Notes: generated by a model from the letters alone, not told the origin. Positions 25,894-35,183 are shown, counted from the stretch's first letter. The stretch: 64,000 nt of DNA from Brevibacillus ruminantium (GCF_023746555.1 NZ_CP098755.1:1020001-1084000); one strand, 5' to 3'. A program made the numbers and translations.

Positions 25894-25929
25894 ACCGCCC
25901 TTGAGCTTGCGAGGCCAGGCGGTCTTTTC
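25893..25929 (+). terminator. Terminator of the mini-toxin gene
   Basis: GACCGCC (25893-25899) pairs with GGCGGTC around a long loop and is followed by TTTT. The left arm starts inside the stop codon of the small ORF. Confidence 0.75.
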
Positions 25930-25976
25930 GCTGTAACACTATTGAGCCGATCCCTTATGGGAACGTCTATTGAATC

Positions 25977-26010
25977 AACCGTAGGTGCGGGAACACCTAC
26001 GGTTTTATTT
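25977..26010 (+). terminator. Second terminator, end of a possible small RNA
   Basis: AACCGTAGGTG (25978-25988) and CACCTACGGTT form a strong stem followed by TTATTTAT. No ORF precedes it within 80 bases apart from the toxin unit, so it may end a read-through transcript or a small RNA. Confidence 0.6.
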
Positions 26011-26238
26011 ATATCCGATTCCATTAGAAAAAATCCTTATACGTTATGATACGAATATTGTAAGCTAAGTGTAGCACTTAGCAAACCACTAATTGTACAT
26101 CTACTATAACATGTTCAACGTTTTACGTTCAATCTACATGTATCAAAACTTTTGAAAAGACCTGAATTCTGAGATCGGAATGTGTTTTGGGTTTACGTAC
26201 ACTCTACCCGATAGACTGCAAAAAAACCGCAAGAATTG
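26011..26238. other. AT-rich gene-free stretch with a dyad
   Basis: No gene. GCTAAGTG-TAG-CACTTAGC at 26064-26082 is a perfect dyad, and AACGT-TTT-ACGTT occurs downstream. The base composition is clearly more AT-rich than the flanking genes. It may be decayed mobile DNA or an orphan operator. Confidence 0.35.
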
Positions 26239-26303
26239 AACTGCACCCCAATTGTTGGACATATTCAACAGTTGGAGGTGCAGTTTTTCTATGGCTAAAT
26301 TTA
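26239..26303 (+). mobile_element. Possible relic of an IS3-family left end
   Basis: AACTGCACCCCAATTG and its hairpin partner end in GGTGCAGTTTTT, followed by ATGGCTAAATTTACACAC (Met-Ala-Lys-Phe-Thr-His). This resembles the terminal sequence and transposase orfA start of IS150-group elements as I remember them. Nothing else of the element remains. The relic overlaps the last codons of the CoA-transferase gene. The same hairpin could act as its terminator. Confidence 0.4.
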
Positions 26304-26957
26304 CACACGAATGGTTTTCAAATCGCTGGAGATCAGCAGTTTCGGCTCTGTGCAGGCCTGGATATCTTCGGCGGTAAAGCCTTCTGCCACTTCAACCAGA
26401 ACCAGACCCTCGGCTGTCACGTCCAGTACAGCGCGGTCCGTAATAATCCGGTTGACCACGCCTTTGCCAGTCAGCGGCAAAGCGCATTGGTTCAGGATTT
26501 TGGGCTCGCCGTGCTTGTTGACGTGATCCATGATGACGACGATTTTTTTCGCGCCATGCACCAGGTCCATCGCACCGCCCATGCCTTTGACCATTTTGCC
26601 GGGGATCATCCAGTTGGCGAGGTCGCCGGCAGCGGAGACTTCCATCGCACCGAGGATCGCCAGGTCGATGTGGCCGCCGCGGATCATGGCAAAGGATTCA
26701 GCGCTGGAGAAGTAGGCAGCGCCGGGGATGGCGGTAACCGTTTCTTTTCCGGCATTGATCAGGTCAGGATCCACTTCATCCTCGGCAGGGTAGGGACCGA
26801 TGCCGAGCAGACCGTTCTCCGACTGCAGCACGACGGTCATCCCCTCTGGAATGTAGTTGGCGACCAAAGTCGGCATACCAATGCCCAAATTTACATAAAA
26901 GCCGTCCTGCAATTCCTGGGCGGCGCGCATAGCAATCTGTTCACGCGTAAGGGACAT
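26301..26957 (-). CDS. scoB: 3-oxoacid CoA-transferase subunit B
   Basis: 218 residues. The catalytic Glu lies in [12 protein letters not shown], and [15 protein letters not shown] and [13 protein letters not shown] are typical of the B subunit. With subunit A it moves CoA from succinyl-CoA to acetoacetate or a related acid, opening ketone-body or short-chain acid breakdown. Subunit A lies 43 bases upstream. Its last few codons lie in sequence that looks like an IS end, so the C-terminus may have been altered. Confidence 0.92.
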   Translation of the reverse strand: MSLTREQIAMRAAQELQDGFYVNLGIGMPTLVANYIPEGMTVVLQSENGLLGIGPYPAEDEVDPDLINAGKETVTAIPGAAYFSSAESFAMIRGGHIDLAILGAMEVSAAGDLANWMIPGKMVKGMGGAMDLVHGAKKIVVIMDHVNKHGEPKILNQCALPLTGKGVVNRIITDRAVLDVTAEGLVLVEVAEGFTAEDIQACTEPKLLISSDLKTIRV

Positions 26958-27000
26958 AGCATTGTCCTCCTTCTTTCATACTGAATGAAGTACTGTCGGA

Positions 27001-27693
27001 TTACTTTTTGACGGTTTTCCGTTCGATCCGTTTTTCAAAAGACGGGGCCTGAATCAGGCGCTGCACATAAATGCTCGGGGTGTGGATTTGGTCAGAGTCC
27101 AGTTCCCCTGTTTCCACAATCTCCTCTACCTCCACGATGGTGATTTTGCCGGCCGCTGCCATCATCGGGTTGAAATTGCGCGCTGTCTTCCGGAAGACGA
27201 GATTTCCCATTTTGTCCGCTTTCCACGCCTTGATCAAAGCAAAGTCGCCAGTGATGCCGTATTCCAGCAAGTATTCCTTGCCGCCAAAGTCACGTATCTC
27301 TCTGCCTTCCGCTACGGGTGTGCCCACGCCAGCCGGCGTATAGAAGGCAGGGATGCCAGCACCGCCTGCACGGATGCGTTCAGCCAGCGTACCTTGCGGG
27401 GTAAGCTCAACCTCCAGCTCGCCCGACAGGAATTGGCGTTCGAATTCTTTGTTCTCTCCGACGTAGGAGGAAACCATTTTTTTGATTTGCTTTTCCTGGA
27501 GCAGAAGCCCCAATCCCCAATCGTCTACTCCACAGTTGTTGGAGACGACAGTCAAGCCCTTCACACCCTTGTCACGCAGTGCGATGATCAGGTTTTCGGG
27601 AATCCCGACCAGACCAAAACCGCCGACCAACAGGGTGGCTCCGTCGTGGATGTCAGCCACGATGTCCGCATAGGACGTGTAGATTTTTGCCAT
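27001..27693 (-). CDS. scoA: 3-oxoacid CoA-transferase subunit A
   Basis: 230 residues. The glycine-rich CoA loop is [13 protein letters not shown], and [11 protein letters not shown] and [20 protein letters not shown] are family hallmarks. ATG 27693 is chosen for GGGAG 8 bases upstream; the longer frame has no ribosome site. First gene of the scoAB unit. Confidence 0.92.
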   Translation of the reverse strand: MAKIYTSYADIVADIHDGATLLVGGFGLVGIPENLIIALRDKGVKGLTVVSNNCGVDDWGLGLLLQEKQIKKMVSSYVGENKEFERQFLSGELEVELTPQGTLAERIRAGGAGIPAFYTPAGVGTPVAEGREIRDFGGKEYLLEYGITGDFALIKAWKADKMGNLVFRKTARNFNPMMAAAGKITIVEVEEIVETGELDSDQIHTPSIYVQRLIQAPSFEKRIERKTVKK

Positions 27694-28114
27694 GAAGCTC
27701 ACTCCCACCATATAAAATTTGAGCAATGACAGTCACTGCTGTCTTCCCGCATCAGGGAAAAAGGCAGGACTGCGAGGAAGGAAAAACGCCCAAAGGGTTC
27801 GTTCTCCGGAGCGGAGCGGACGTCTTTCACAAAACAGGCAACTGAAAGCGCTGTCAAAAAGCGGATGATCTCATGCGCAAAAGATGACTGGATTGGAGTT
27901 GTGTAAGGATTACCACTTTTTTATTATCATAACAGGAAGAGTTACAAACGAGTGACAGTTTTCTTACCTAGAAACTTTGGAAGTCAGGCAGAAACTAAAG
28001 AAAAATAAAAAGTGACAGAAAAGTGTTACAAATAAATTGATCTTTCTGTAAAATATATTTTGCCATTCTATGTTCATTTTTGGAAAAAAAGAGTTTTGAG
28101 CAGGAGCTGATGGA
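27694..28114. other. 421-base divergent intergenic region
   Basis: No gene recognised between scoA and the efflux adaptor. The right half is AT-rich and has several GTGACAG/GTTACAA-like words (about 27935-28030), the last being TTACAA-17-TAAAAT at 28027-28055, a weak promoter candidate for the adaptor gene. I see no sigma-54 element and no clear operator. Confidence 0.3.
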
Positions 28115-29356
28115 ATGAAGAAATGGATAGGGCTCTCGCTGGCAGCTTTGCTCCTTTCTGGATGCGAGAGGCTGGATGAGAGTGTTCAGCAATTAAAACG
28201 AATGGAAGAAGTGGATACGGATATCAAAGTAAAGACGGTGAAAGCCTATACCGTTGAGTCCGGGGAAGAGGCGCTGAAGCAGGAAATTTCCGGTGTCGTC
28301 TCTCCCAAAAAGGAGCTTTCGCTCTCGTTTGGACGTTCGGGACAAATCTCGCAGATTTTGGTGCAAAAGGGGAGTGTGGTCAAGCAAGGCCAGGTATTGG
28401 CTGCGCTTGATGCGTCTGTCTTTCAGCAGGAGGTCTCGGCAGCGCAAGGGCAGGTTGCCAGTGCCAGCATTCGCCGTGACCAGACGCTGCAAGGTCCCCA
28501 GCAGCACGAGATGGAAACACAGCGGCTGCAGGTGGAAAAAGCCAGACAGAACGCGGAAAAGGCTTCGGCGGAGCATGCCCAGGCCCAGATTTTGTACAAC
28601 AACGGGGCGATTTCCAAAGATGAGCTGGATCGCCAGGCGCTTGCCGACAAGCAGGCGGGTATTCAGTTGCAGGAACAGCAGATTCGCTACGACAAGCTGA
28701 AGCAGGGCGCGGACAAACTGGAAGTGGAAGCGGCCAATGCCGCAGTGCAGCAAGCCAATGTGCAGTTGACCCGTGCGCGTCAGGATGCTTCCGATGCAGT
28801 ATTGAAAGCTCCTTTTTCCGGGGTCATCGCCGCCATCTCACAGACGGAGTCGGAGCAGACGGGGCCGGGCCGAGAGGTGTTCCGTCTGGTCGATACGTCG
28901 GGGTGGCTGGTCAATCTGCAGGTGGACAGCGGTCAGATCGGAAGCTGGCAGACGGGGAAAAAGGTAACGGTCAGGGCAGCGGACGGAACCGAAGCAGAGG
29001 GAGTTGTCACTTTTGTGGCTCCGGTTCTGGACCCGGCTACTGGCACCTATCCGGTGGAGGTTATGATTCAGGAACAGACGGATCACTGGCGCGGCGGGAT
29101 GACTGTGACGTGCGTTTATGAGGTGAAGACAAACAACTCGCTGTTTGTACCGGTCTCAAGTGTCGGGATTGCCGAGGAATCGTACTACGTGATGAAAATC
29201 GTGGACAATACCTTGCGAAAAGAGCCTGTCACAGTCGGCAACCTGTATGGAACCTTTTACGAAGTCCTGGAAGGAGTAGAGCCGGGCGATGAGATCGTTT
29301 CCTCCGGCCTATCCTATGTGGTGGCTGGCGAGGTGGTGAAGGTAGCTGATGAATAA
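28115..29356 (+). CDS. RND-type efflux adaptor lipoprotein
   Basis: 413 residues. Lipobox LLSGC (Cys17) anchors it outside the membrane. A lipoyl half-motif (QISQILVQKGSVVKQGQVLA), a coiled coil (about 100-215), the second lipoyl half (VLKAPFSGVIAAIS) and a beta-barrel follow in the standard order. It overlaps the pump gene by 8 bases, so the two are co-translated. Confidence 0.88.
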   Translation: MKKWIGLSLAALLLSGCERLDESVQQLKRMEEVDTDIKVKTVKAYTVESGEEALKQEISGVVSPKKELSLSFGRSGQISQILVQKGSVVKQGQVLAALDASVFQQEVSAAQGQVASASIRRDQTLQGPQQHEMETQRLQVEKARQNAEKASAEHAQAQILYNNGAISKDELDRQALADKQAGIQLQEQQIRYDKLKQGADKLEVEAANAAVQQANVQLTRARQDASDAVLKAPFSGVIAAISQTESEQTGPGREVFRLVDTSGWLVNLQVDSGQIGSWQTGKKVTVRAADGTEAEGVVTFVAPVLDPATGTYPVEVMIQEQTDHWRGGMTVTCVYEVKTNNSLFVPVSSVGIAEESYYVMKIVDNTLRKEPVTVGNLYGTFYEVLEGVEPGDEIVSSGLSYVVAGEVVKVADE

Positions 29357-32300
29357 TCGTACATTTGCCTCGACATGGCCCGTGCTTGCCAAGCTGTTGG
29401 CCGTGGTATGCATCTTGCTGACTCTGGGTGCTGCCCTTCGCATGGAAATCCGATTGTTTCCAGATCGCGTTTTGCCGGAGTATACCGTTCGTTTGAGCGC
29501 GCCGGGCATGAGTGCCGAAATGATAGACGAGCAGGTGGCCCGCCCCGTCGAGGAAGCGATCCGCGCGACAGGACTGGCTCCCAAAATATCGACTCGCTCC
29601 CAGGCTAGCTCCGCATCGATCACAATCAGGACAAAAGCAAAGCTGTTTGGGGATGACCGAGAGAAGCTCGAACAGAAACTGAAAGACGTGACGGCTTCTT
29701 TGCCTGTCAGCGACTGGAAGCTCATGCAGTCCAATCTCGCGGATGACCGGATTGGCTATTATCTGGTACACGGCGCCGATTTGCAGACCATCGCGGAGCT
29801 TGCCCGTGGTGACGTATCCGAAAAAGTCGGGGCGATTCCCGGCGTTTCCCGTGTGCTGATAGATGACTCCAGTGTCCGGGAAGAAATAGAGCTCATTTTT
29901 CGGCCCACGATGCTCCAGACGTACAGCCTGACTCCCGGTGATGTGCTTGGTCAACTCCAGGGAAAGGGTTCTCAGGAGCAGATGGGGACGATTGGGAAGG
30001 GAGTCGACCAGACTCACTTCCGCTGGGGCAATGAGTGGACGAGTCCACAGGAACTCGGCAACCAGCTGATTTCTACAGATAAAGGCTATGTGCCGTTGAA
30101 GCATTTAGCGGACATCCGCGATCTGCGGGGAAGCAAAGGGGAGACCGTGCAGGTCTATAAAGGGGCGCCAGCCGTGGGTATCACTGTCTACGCAGCAGAA
30201 GGCGTTCAAATACCCACTGTTCGTGCCCAGGTCCAGAAAGCGGTCGCGGAACTGAATCAGGCTTCAGCCGGCAGATACCAGATTGATCAGGTTGAGGACC
30301 ATGCAGGGATTTTATCGGCCGCGCTTCGGGATACAAGCTGGATGGTGATCCTCCTCGCCGTTGTCGCCTCGTTGGCCGTAGGCATTACGCTCCGCAGCGC
30401 TACGGCAGGTGTTCTCTCCCTGTTAACGCTCCTCTTGGCCGTAGGGGCCTTGCTGGGCGGAATGTGGGTCGCTGCTATCCCGCTTACGCTTACGTCACTT
30501 GGACCGGTAGCGATGTTTGCTTTGCTGTTTGCGGGCGCAGGCGTTACCCTTTTTCTGCGTCTGGGGGAGGAAAGCACGCTCTCTCAGGAAGGCAGTCTGT
30601 TGATTGCCCGTGAGTTAACCAAGCCGATTTTGCTGGGGATCGTCATTCTATTTGCCGGCATGATGGGGATCATGTCTGCAGATTGGCTCAAAGCTTCTGA
30701 CCTGTCCTTGCTGCAAGACGTGCTGCCTATATCCCTGATCGGCACAGTCGTAATGGCTGGTGTCTACGGGTTCATCGTCCCCGTTCTGACTGCCACGTGG
30801 ATTCCTGAAGGCATGGCGCGTCCAGCCAATCGTGCGGCGGGCAAGTGGTCAAACTATCTGATCTCGCGCTGGGAGAACGCAGTCCGCAAAGGATTCTTGC
30901 CGTATGGCGTTGCCCTGACAGCCTCTTTGCTGGCGGTTGTTCTCCTCAACAAGTTTGTTATCGTGGAGGACTATAACAAAACAGATGCGGGACAGAAAAC
31001 GCTGTCCCTGGCGATGGTCCAGGGCAGCAGTCTGGACCAGGCGATACAGGCAGCCAAGGTGGCAGAGGGGCGCTTGCTCGAATTGGCAGAAATTCGCGAT
31101 GTCTATACGGTGGCATCCCGGGAAAATCTCACTTTTCACCTTCAGCTTGTGGAAAAGGATGAATGGACCCGAAGCCGTCTCGATTTAGAAAAAGAGCTGG
31201 AAAAAAGTCTGCGTGTCATTGCTTACACCGATCCTTTCGCTATGGTCGTCTCCGATGACCAGAAAACCCGGATGGAAATCACCGTAAAGGGTCCGTCTCT
31301 TCATACTGCCAGAGGGATTGCGGATGAGGTCGTTACCTTTATACGCGGATTGAGGTGGACTGATCGGGATGGCAACAGAATCATTTCGGACGAGCGCATC
31401 GGCTCCGGCAACACGGGGACGCACATTGCCATCAAGCCCAAACAGGAGATGCTGGCCCACTATCGGGTGTCAGAGGGGGAGATCAGACGTCAGTTGGAAG
31501 GCTACCTGGGGAAACAAGCCGCCGGAAGCATCTCCTGGAATAACACGAGGGTCCCGATCAATGCCCGTTTTCCGGAGAACTGGATGGAATACGCGGATCA
31601 GGTAAAGAACATCCTGATTCGGACACCGGCTGGTGCCGTCCGGCTGCAGGATTTGGCTGATTGGTCCATCGAGGATGAGCCGTCTGTGTATCAAAGGGTG
31701 GATGGCGATTATGTCATTCTGATAAGCAGTGCGGTTTCCGATCCAAGCTGGATAGAGGGGCTGGCTTTTTCGATACCGCTGAACGTTGAAGCGAGTATGC
31801 CTATACCGGAAGGATACCGCATCCTGAGTGCCACTCAGTTGGAAAAAGAAGAATTGGAGGAAACGAATAAAAAGGATACAGCGGGGCGGATGATTGCCGC
31901 AGCGGGCGTTGTGGCGACCGTTCTTGCGGCGGGCACCTTGCTATTGCGGAGGTTGCGCGACAGTCTTATTGCGCTGTCTCTGTTGCCCGTGCTCTCTGGC
32001 GGCGTCATGAGCGGATTATTATTGTTTGACCGCCCGCTCAATGTGATGGGCTTTTACGGCATCGCTGCCACCGCGGCACTTACGTTGCAGCAATCGCTGT
32101 TGTTCCTGGACAGATTGCATCGGACACAGGATGCGGGAGAAAACGTCCTGGACGACATCCGGTTGGCAGCGTCCAAAAGCGTACCTGTCCTCTTGATCAT
32201 GTTTGGTGCTGTCTTGCTGGCCGCCCTGCCATTTGGTCTCGGCTGGGGAAGCGGTGATGATCTTCACGGGCCCCTCTTCGCTGCCTTGCTGATCGGAGTG

Positions 32301-32597
32301 CTTTTGGCCAGCTATGCTGTCCTCGTTCTGCTTCCGGCCATGTACAGCGGTTCGGAGTATCGCCGTCTGCACAGCCAGTCGTTGACCATGCCGATGCTCC
32401 GCAAACAGCTCCGGAGCTGGTGGGAAAATGAAAAGGTCCGTCGCATGGATCGCCTTCAGTTCAAAAGAGGGCGTGCAAGCAGGGAAGAAAAAACGGCTGG
32501 ACAGCAAGGCGATCAACTGGACGCTGGACGTACGAAGCCGCTTTCTGAGGAAGACTTTTTACCTTTGACGAGTTCAGCGAAAGATGCCAACCTGTAA
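29349..32597 (+). CDS. Divergent RND-family transporter
   Basis: 1082 residues, normal RND length, with a first membrane helix, a porter domain (PGMSAEMIDEQVARPVEEAI), a membrane block (about 330-520), a second porter domain and a second membrane block (about 840-1010). Helix 4, where AcrB has the Asp pair in GLLVDDAIVVVEN, here reads ALLFAGAGVTLFLR, and helix 10 has LTLQQSLLFLD where the relay Lys should be. The proton-relay residues are therefore missing. The protein may be a pump with different energetics, a partner subunit, or a lipid carrier. Its tail beyond about 1015 is charged and cytosolic. Confidence 0.85.
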   Translation: MNNRTFASTWPVLAKLLAVVCILLTLGAALRMEIRLFPDRVLPEYTVRLSAPGMSAEMIDEQVARPVEEAIRATGLAPKISTRSQASSASITIRTKAKLFGDDREKLEQKLKDVTASLPVSDWKLMQSNLADDRIGYYLVHGADLQTIAELARGDVSEKVGAIPGVSRVLIDDSSVREEIELIFRPTMLQTYSLTPGDVLGQLQGKGSQEQMGTIGKGVDQTHFRWGNEWTSPQELGNQLISTDKGYVPLKHLADIRDLRGSKGETVQVYKGAPAVGITVYAAEGVQIPTVRAQVQKAVAELNQASAGRYQIDQVEDHAGILSAALRDTSWMVILLAVVASLAVGITLRSATAGVLSLLTLLLAVGALLGGMWVAAIPLTLTSLGPVAMFALLFAGAGVTLFLRLGEESTLSQEGSLLIARELTKPILLGIVILFAGMMGIMSADWLKASDLSLLQDVLPISLIGTVVMAGVYGFIVPVLTATWIPEGMARPANRAAGKWSNYLISRWENAVRKGFLPYGVALTASLLAVVLLNKFVIVEDYNKTDAGQKTLSLAMVQGSSLDQAIQAAKVAEGRLLELAEIRDVYTVASRENLTFHLQLVEKDEWTRSRLDLEKELEKSLRVIAYTDPFAMVVSDDQKTRMEITVKGPSLHTARGIADEVVTFIRGLRWTDRDGNRIISDERIGSGNTGTHIAIKPKQEMLAHYRVSEGEIRRQLEGYLGKQAAGSISWNNTRVPINARFPENWMEYADQVKNILIRTPAGAVRLQDLADWSIEDEPSVYQRVDGDYVILISSAVSDPSWIEGLAFSIPLNVEASMPIPEGYRILSATQLEKEELEETNKKDTAGRMIAAAGVVATVLAAGTLLLRRLRDSLIALSLLPVLSGGVMSGLLLFDRPLNVMGFYGIAATAALTLQQSLLFLDRLHRTQDAGENVLDDIRLAASKSVPVLLIMFGAVLLAALPFGLGWGSGDDLHGPLFAALLIGVLLASYAVLVLLPAMYSGSEYRRLHSQSLTMPMLRKQLRSWWENEKVRRMDRLQFKRGRASREEKTAGQQGDQLDAGRTKPLSEEDFLPLTSSAKDANL

Positions 32598-32617
32598 AGG
32601 GGGCATCTTTTTTTCTT
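32581..32617 (+). terminator. Terminator of the RND operon and intron target
   Basis: AAGATGCC pairs with GGCATCTT and is followed by TTTTTTCTT. The stem encloses the RND stop codon. The intron begins directly after the T-run. Confidence 0.85.
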
Positions 32618-34512
32618 GTGCGCCCAGCATGGGCGTCCATCTATAGGGTGAAAGTCCCGAACGGGGGCTGGCGAGCGCCTACCGTTAGCCAAGAGCAAGG
32701 GTGCCCATCGCGAGGTGGGATCTGAAGGAAGCTGGAGGCAAATGCTCGACCCAAGGTACACGAACCCAATTTGAGGCTAGGGCAGTCGGATGAGCCTGCA
32801 AGACAAGGCGAAGTCCTAAGCCGCCAAGGACTGCTCTAGTAAACTTGGGTGGGTATATGAGCAGAAAGATGGCGTTCTTACCTGGGGAGGCCTGTGTGTG
32901 GGCCATCTGACGATGGTAACCGGAGCCGTGAGGTTCCGCTGAACGCACAGGAGTCAGCAGACGCCGTAGTACACGAGTACGGGACGCCGGAAAGTGGAAG
33001 GGCCGAACGTCAACTCAAGGACGAACCAGAATCTTTCGAGACATTCGATGCGTAGAAAGCAGAATTCCGAAAGGAACTACTTCGGGAAAGTAGGGGTGAA
33101 GCCCCGAGGGCACCGAAGAGGGCAGAGCGTCGACCGGCAAGACCTGAATCTCGTCCTGCGAAGGGAGAAGTATCAAGTGGAATTGTTGGAGCAAATCCTG
33201 GAACGGAAGAATCTCTTGGAAGCCCTAAAGAAAGTGGAGTCCAACGGTGGGGCGGCAGGCATTGATGGGGTTTCAACCGAACACCTCCGAGCCTATATCG
33301 TCGAACATTGGGAAAAGATTCACCAGCAACTGCTGGACGGCACCTACAAGCCTGCTCCTGTCCGAAGGGTCGAAATCCCGAAACCCGATGGAGGAGTGAG
33401 ACTACTAGGTATACCTACCGTGCTGGATCGAATGCTCCAACAAGCCATTCTTCAAGTATTGACACCGATCTTCGATCCGTGTTTCTCACCAAATAGCTTT
33501 GGCTTCCGACCGGGAAAACGAGGACACGATGGGGTGCGTCAAGCGCAAAGATATATCCGCGAAGGATACCGAATCGTAGTGGACATCGATCTGGAGAAAT
33601 TCTTTGATCGTGTGAACCATGACATCCTCATGAGCCGTGTTGCGAGGAAGGTAAAGGACAAGAGGGTTCTGAAACTGATTCGCAAATACCTGAAGTCAGG
33701 CGTAATGGAAGGCGGGATTGTGAGCCACACAGAGGAAGGTACTCCACAAGGCGGCCCACTTAGCCCATTACTGTCCAACATTATACTGGATGACCTGGAT
33801 AAGGAACTGGAGCGCAGAGGACTGCACTTCAGTCGTTTTGCAGATGACTGTAACATCTACGTGAAAACAAAACGTGCCGGAGAACGGGTAAAAGCTAGTA
33901 TCGAGCGATACTTGGAGGGGAAATTAAAACTCAAGGTAAACAGGGAGAAAAGTGCAGTGGAGAGGCCATGGAAACGCAAGTTTCTAGGATTCAGCTTCAC
34001 GGCGCAGAAAGAGGCGAGAATTCGTATCTCTCCGAAATCACTCAAGCGGGTCAAGGATAAGATTCGCGCGCTGACAAAACCAACATGGAGTATATCCATG
34101 GAGGAACGGATTCAGCGACTAAATCAATATCTGATGGGGTGGATAGGCTATTACGCACTGATTGAAACCCCATCGCCGCTTAGAGAGCTGGAGTCATGGG
34201 TAAGACGCCGACTGCGGCTCTGCCTGTGGCACCAATGGAAACGGGTTCGAACTCGTTACCGCGAACTTCGGAAACTGGGACTGACACATAGACAAGCCCT
34301 CGAAATTGCGTCTACGCGTAAAGGCGCATGGCGCACCTCGGAAACTCCTCACATACACAAAGTCCTTGGAAACGCCTTCTGGCAATCCCAAGGACTTAAG
34401 AGTTTAACCCAAAGATATTTCGAAATTCGTCAAGGTTGGCGAACCGCCTAGTGCGGAACCGCATGCTAGGTGGTGTGAGAGGTCGGGGGCTAGCCGCCCC
34501 CTCCTACTCGAT
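32618..34512 (+). mobile_element. Group II intron, class C-like, inserted behind a terminator
   Basis: The 5' end GTGCGCC (32618) is the group II start consensus. About 375 bases of structured RNA domains precede the reverse transcriptase. Domain V is a hairpin at about 34444-34473 (CCGCCTAGTGCGG with GCATGCTAGGTGG), and domain VI is the GGGGGC/GCCCCC stem ending in CCTACTCGAT (34512). Insertion on the T-run side of an intrinsic terminator and absence of an HNH endonuclease in the protein are class C traits. The ends are set by pattern, to within a few bases. Confidence 0.85.
32994..34451 (+). CDS. ltrA: Group II intron reverse transcriptase/maturase
   Basis: 485 residues from GTG 32994; ATG 33048 (467 residues) is also possible, and neither has a strong ribosome site. 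RT blocks are intact: GAAGIDGVS, KPDGGVRLLGIPTVLDR, FGFRPGKRGHDGV, VVDIDLEKFFDRVNHD and EGTPQGGPLSPLLSNI. The catalytic box is FADD rather than the usual YADD. The maturase domain X (about 365-450) follows, and no endonuclease domain is present. The TAG stop lies inside the predicted domain V. Confidence 0.92.
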   Translation: MEGPNVNSRTNQNLSRHSMRRKQNSERNYFGKVGVKPRGHRRGQSVDRQDLNLVLRREKYQVELLEQILERKNLLEALKKVESNGGAAGIDGVSTEHLRAYIVEHWEKIHQQLLDGTYKPAPVRRVEIPKPDGGVRLLGIPTVLDRMLQQAILQVLTPIFDPCFSPNSFGFRPGKRGHDGVRQAQRYIREGYRIVVDIDLEKFFDRVNHDILMSRVARKVKDKRVLKLIRKYLKSGVMEGGIVSHTEEGTPQGGPLSPLLSNIILDDLDKELERRGLHFSRFADDCNIYVKTKRAGERVKASIERYLEGKLKLKVNREKSAVERPWKRKFLGFSFTAQKEARIRISPKSLKRVKDKIRALTKPTWSISMEERIQRLNQYLMGWIGYYALIETPSPLRELESWVRRRLRLCLWHQWKRVRTRYRELRKLGLTHRQALEIASTRKGAWRTSETPHIHKVLGNAFWQSQGLKSLTQRYFEIRQGWRTA

Positions 34513-34602
34513 TTTATCGGACTCTTACTAGCTTTTCCCCCGCAATCTGATTTTTGCTATGATTGAGAGAGGACAGAAAAAGATAGCGGAGCAAGGAGGA
34601 GC

Positions 34603-35100
34603 ATGGTGGGAAGACTGAAACGGGTGGGCGAAATCATCCTGCTGATTGCGATCATAGCGGGCTTGTATATCTCGTCCTCGCAGCCATACTCACAGCAGGA
34701 TTTACGGGGGCCGATTTCCCAATACGTCGACGAAAATGCGGTTTCCGAACAGTGGAAGGACTTTTCTTTTCGGTATGGAAAATCAGAGGTCAGTATCGAC
34801 AACACCGGAGCAGCCGGAATGATCGAGTTTTTTCTGCGCAAAGGCACACATTTTACCGTATTTGCTCTGTTGACGGCAGCGTGGTACAGGGTGCTGCGAC
34901 AAAGATTGACCGCACAATCCGCGTTGCCCTGGAGCGGGTTTCTCAGCTTGACCCTGGCTGTTTTGGATGAGTGGCATCAGACGTTTACCCCGGATCGCAC
35001 CGGGCAGGTTGCCGATGTCGTACTCGACGGCACGGGCATAGTTACGATGCTGCTGGTAATCGCAGCAGGGATACGCTGGAAATCAAAAAAATCAAAGTGA
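34603..35100 (+). CDS. VanZ-like family membrane protein
   Basis: 165 residues. An N-terminal helix, then the VanZ core with KGTHFTVFALLTAAWYRVL, LAVLDEWHQTFTPDRTGQVADVVLD and a last helix. VanZ proteins give low-level glycopeptide tolerance in some species, but most chromosomal members have no known role. AGGAGG sits 3 bases before ATG 34603 and 6 before GTG 34606, so either may be used. It lies 90 bases after the intron's 3' end and would be the neighbour of the RND operon in an intron-free chromosome. Confidence 0.85.
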   Translation: MVGRLKRVGEIILLIAIIAGLYISSSQPYSQQDLRGPISQYVDENAVSEQWKDFSFRYGKSEVSIDNTGAAGMIEFFLRKGTHFTVFALLTAAWYRVLRQRLTAQSALPWSGFLSLTLAVLDEWHQTFTPDRTGQVADVVLDGTGIVTMLLVIAAGIRWKSKKSK

Positions 35101-35183
35101 TAAAATAGGAACCCCTTATCCATCCTAAAATGAGTTCTATTTTGAGGGTTGTGAGAATACAAAGAAGGAGGTAGCAGGCTCGA

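Noticed and set aside
29229..30104. 291-codon ORF antisense to the efflux genes
   Set aside because: Shadow of the adaptor and pump genes; no start signal.
32994..34451. Reverse transcriptase as part of a retron or diversity-generating system
   Set aside because: The 5' GTGCG, the domain V/VI hairpins and the maturase domain place it in a group II intron; no variable repeat or msr/msd is seen.
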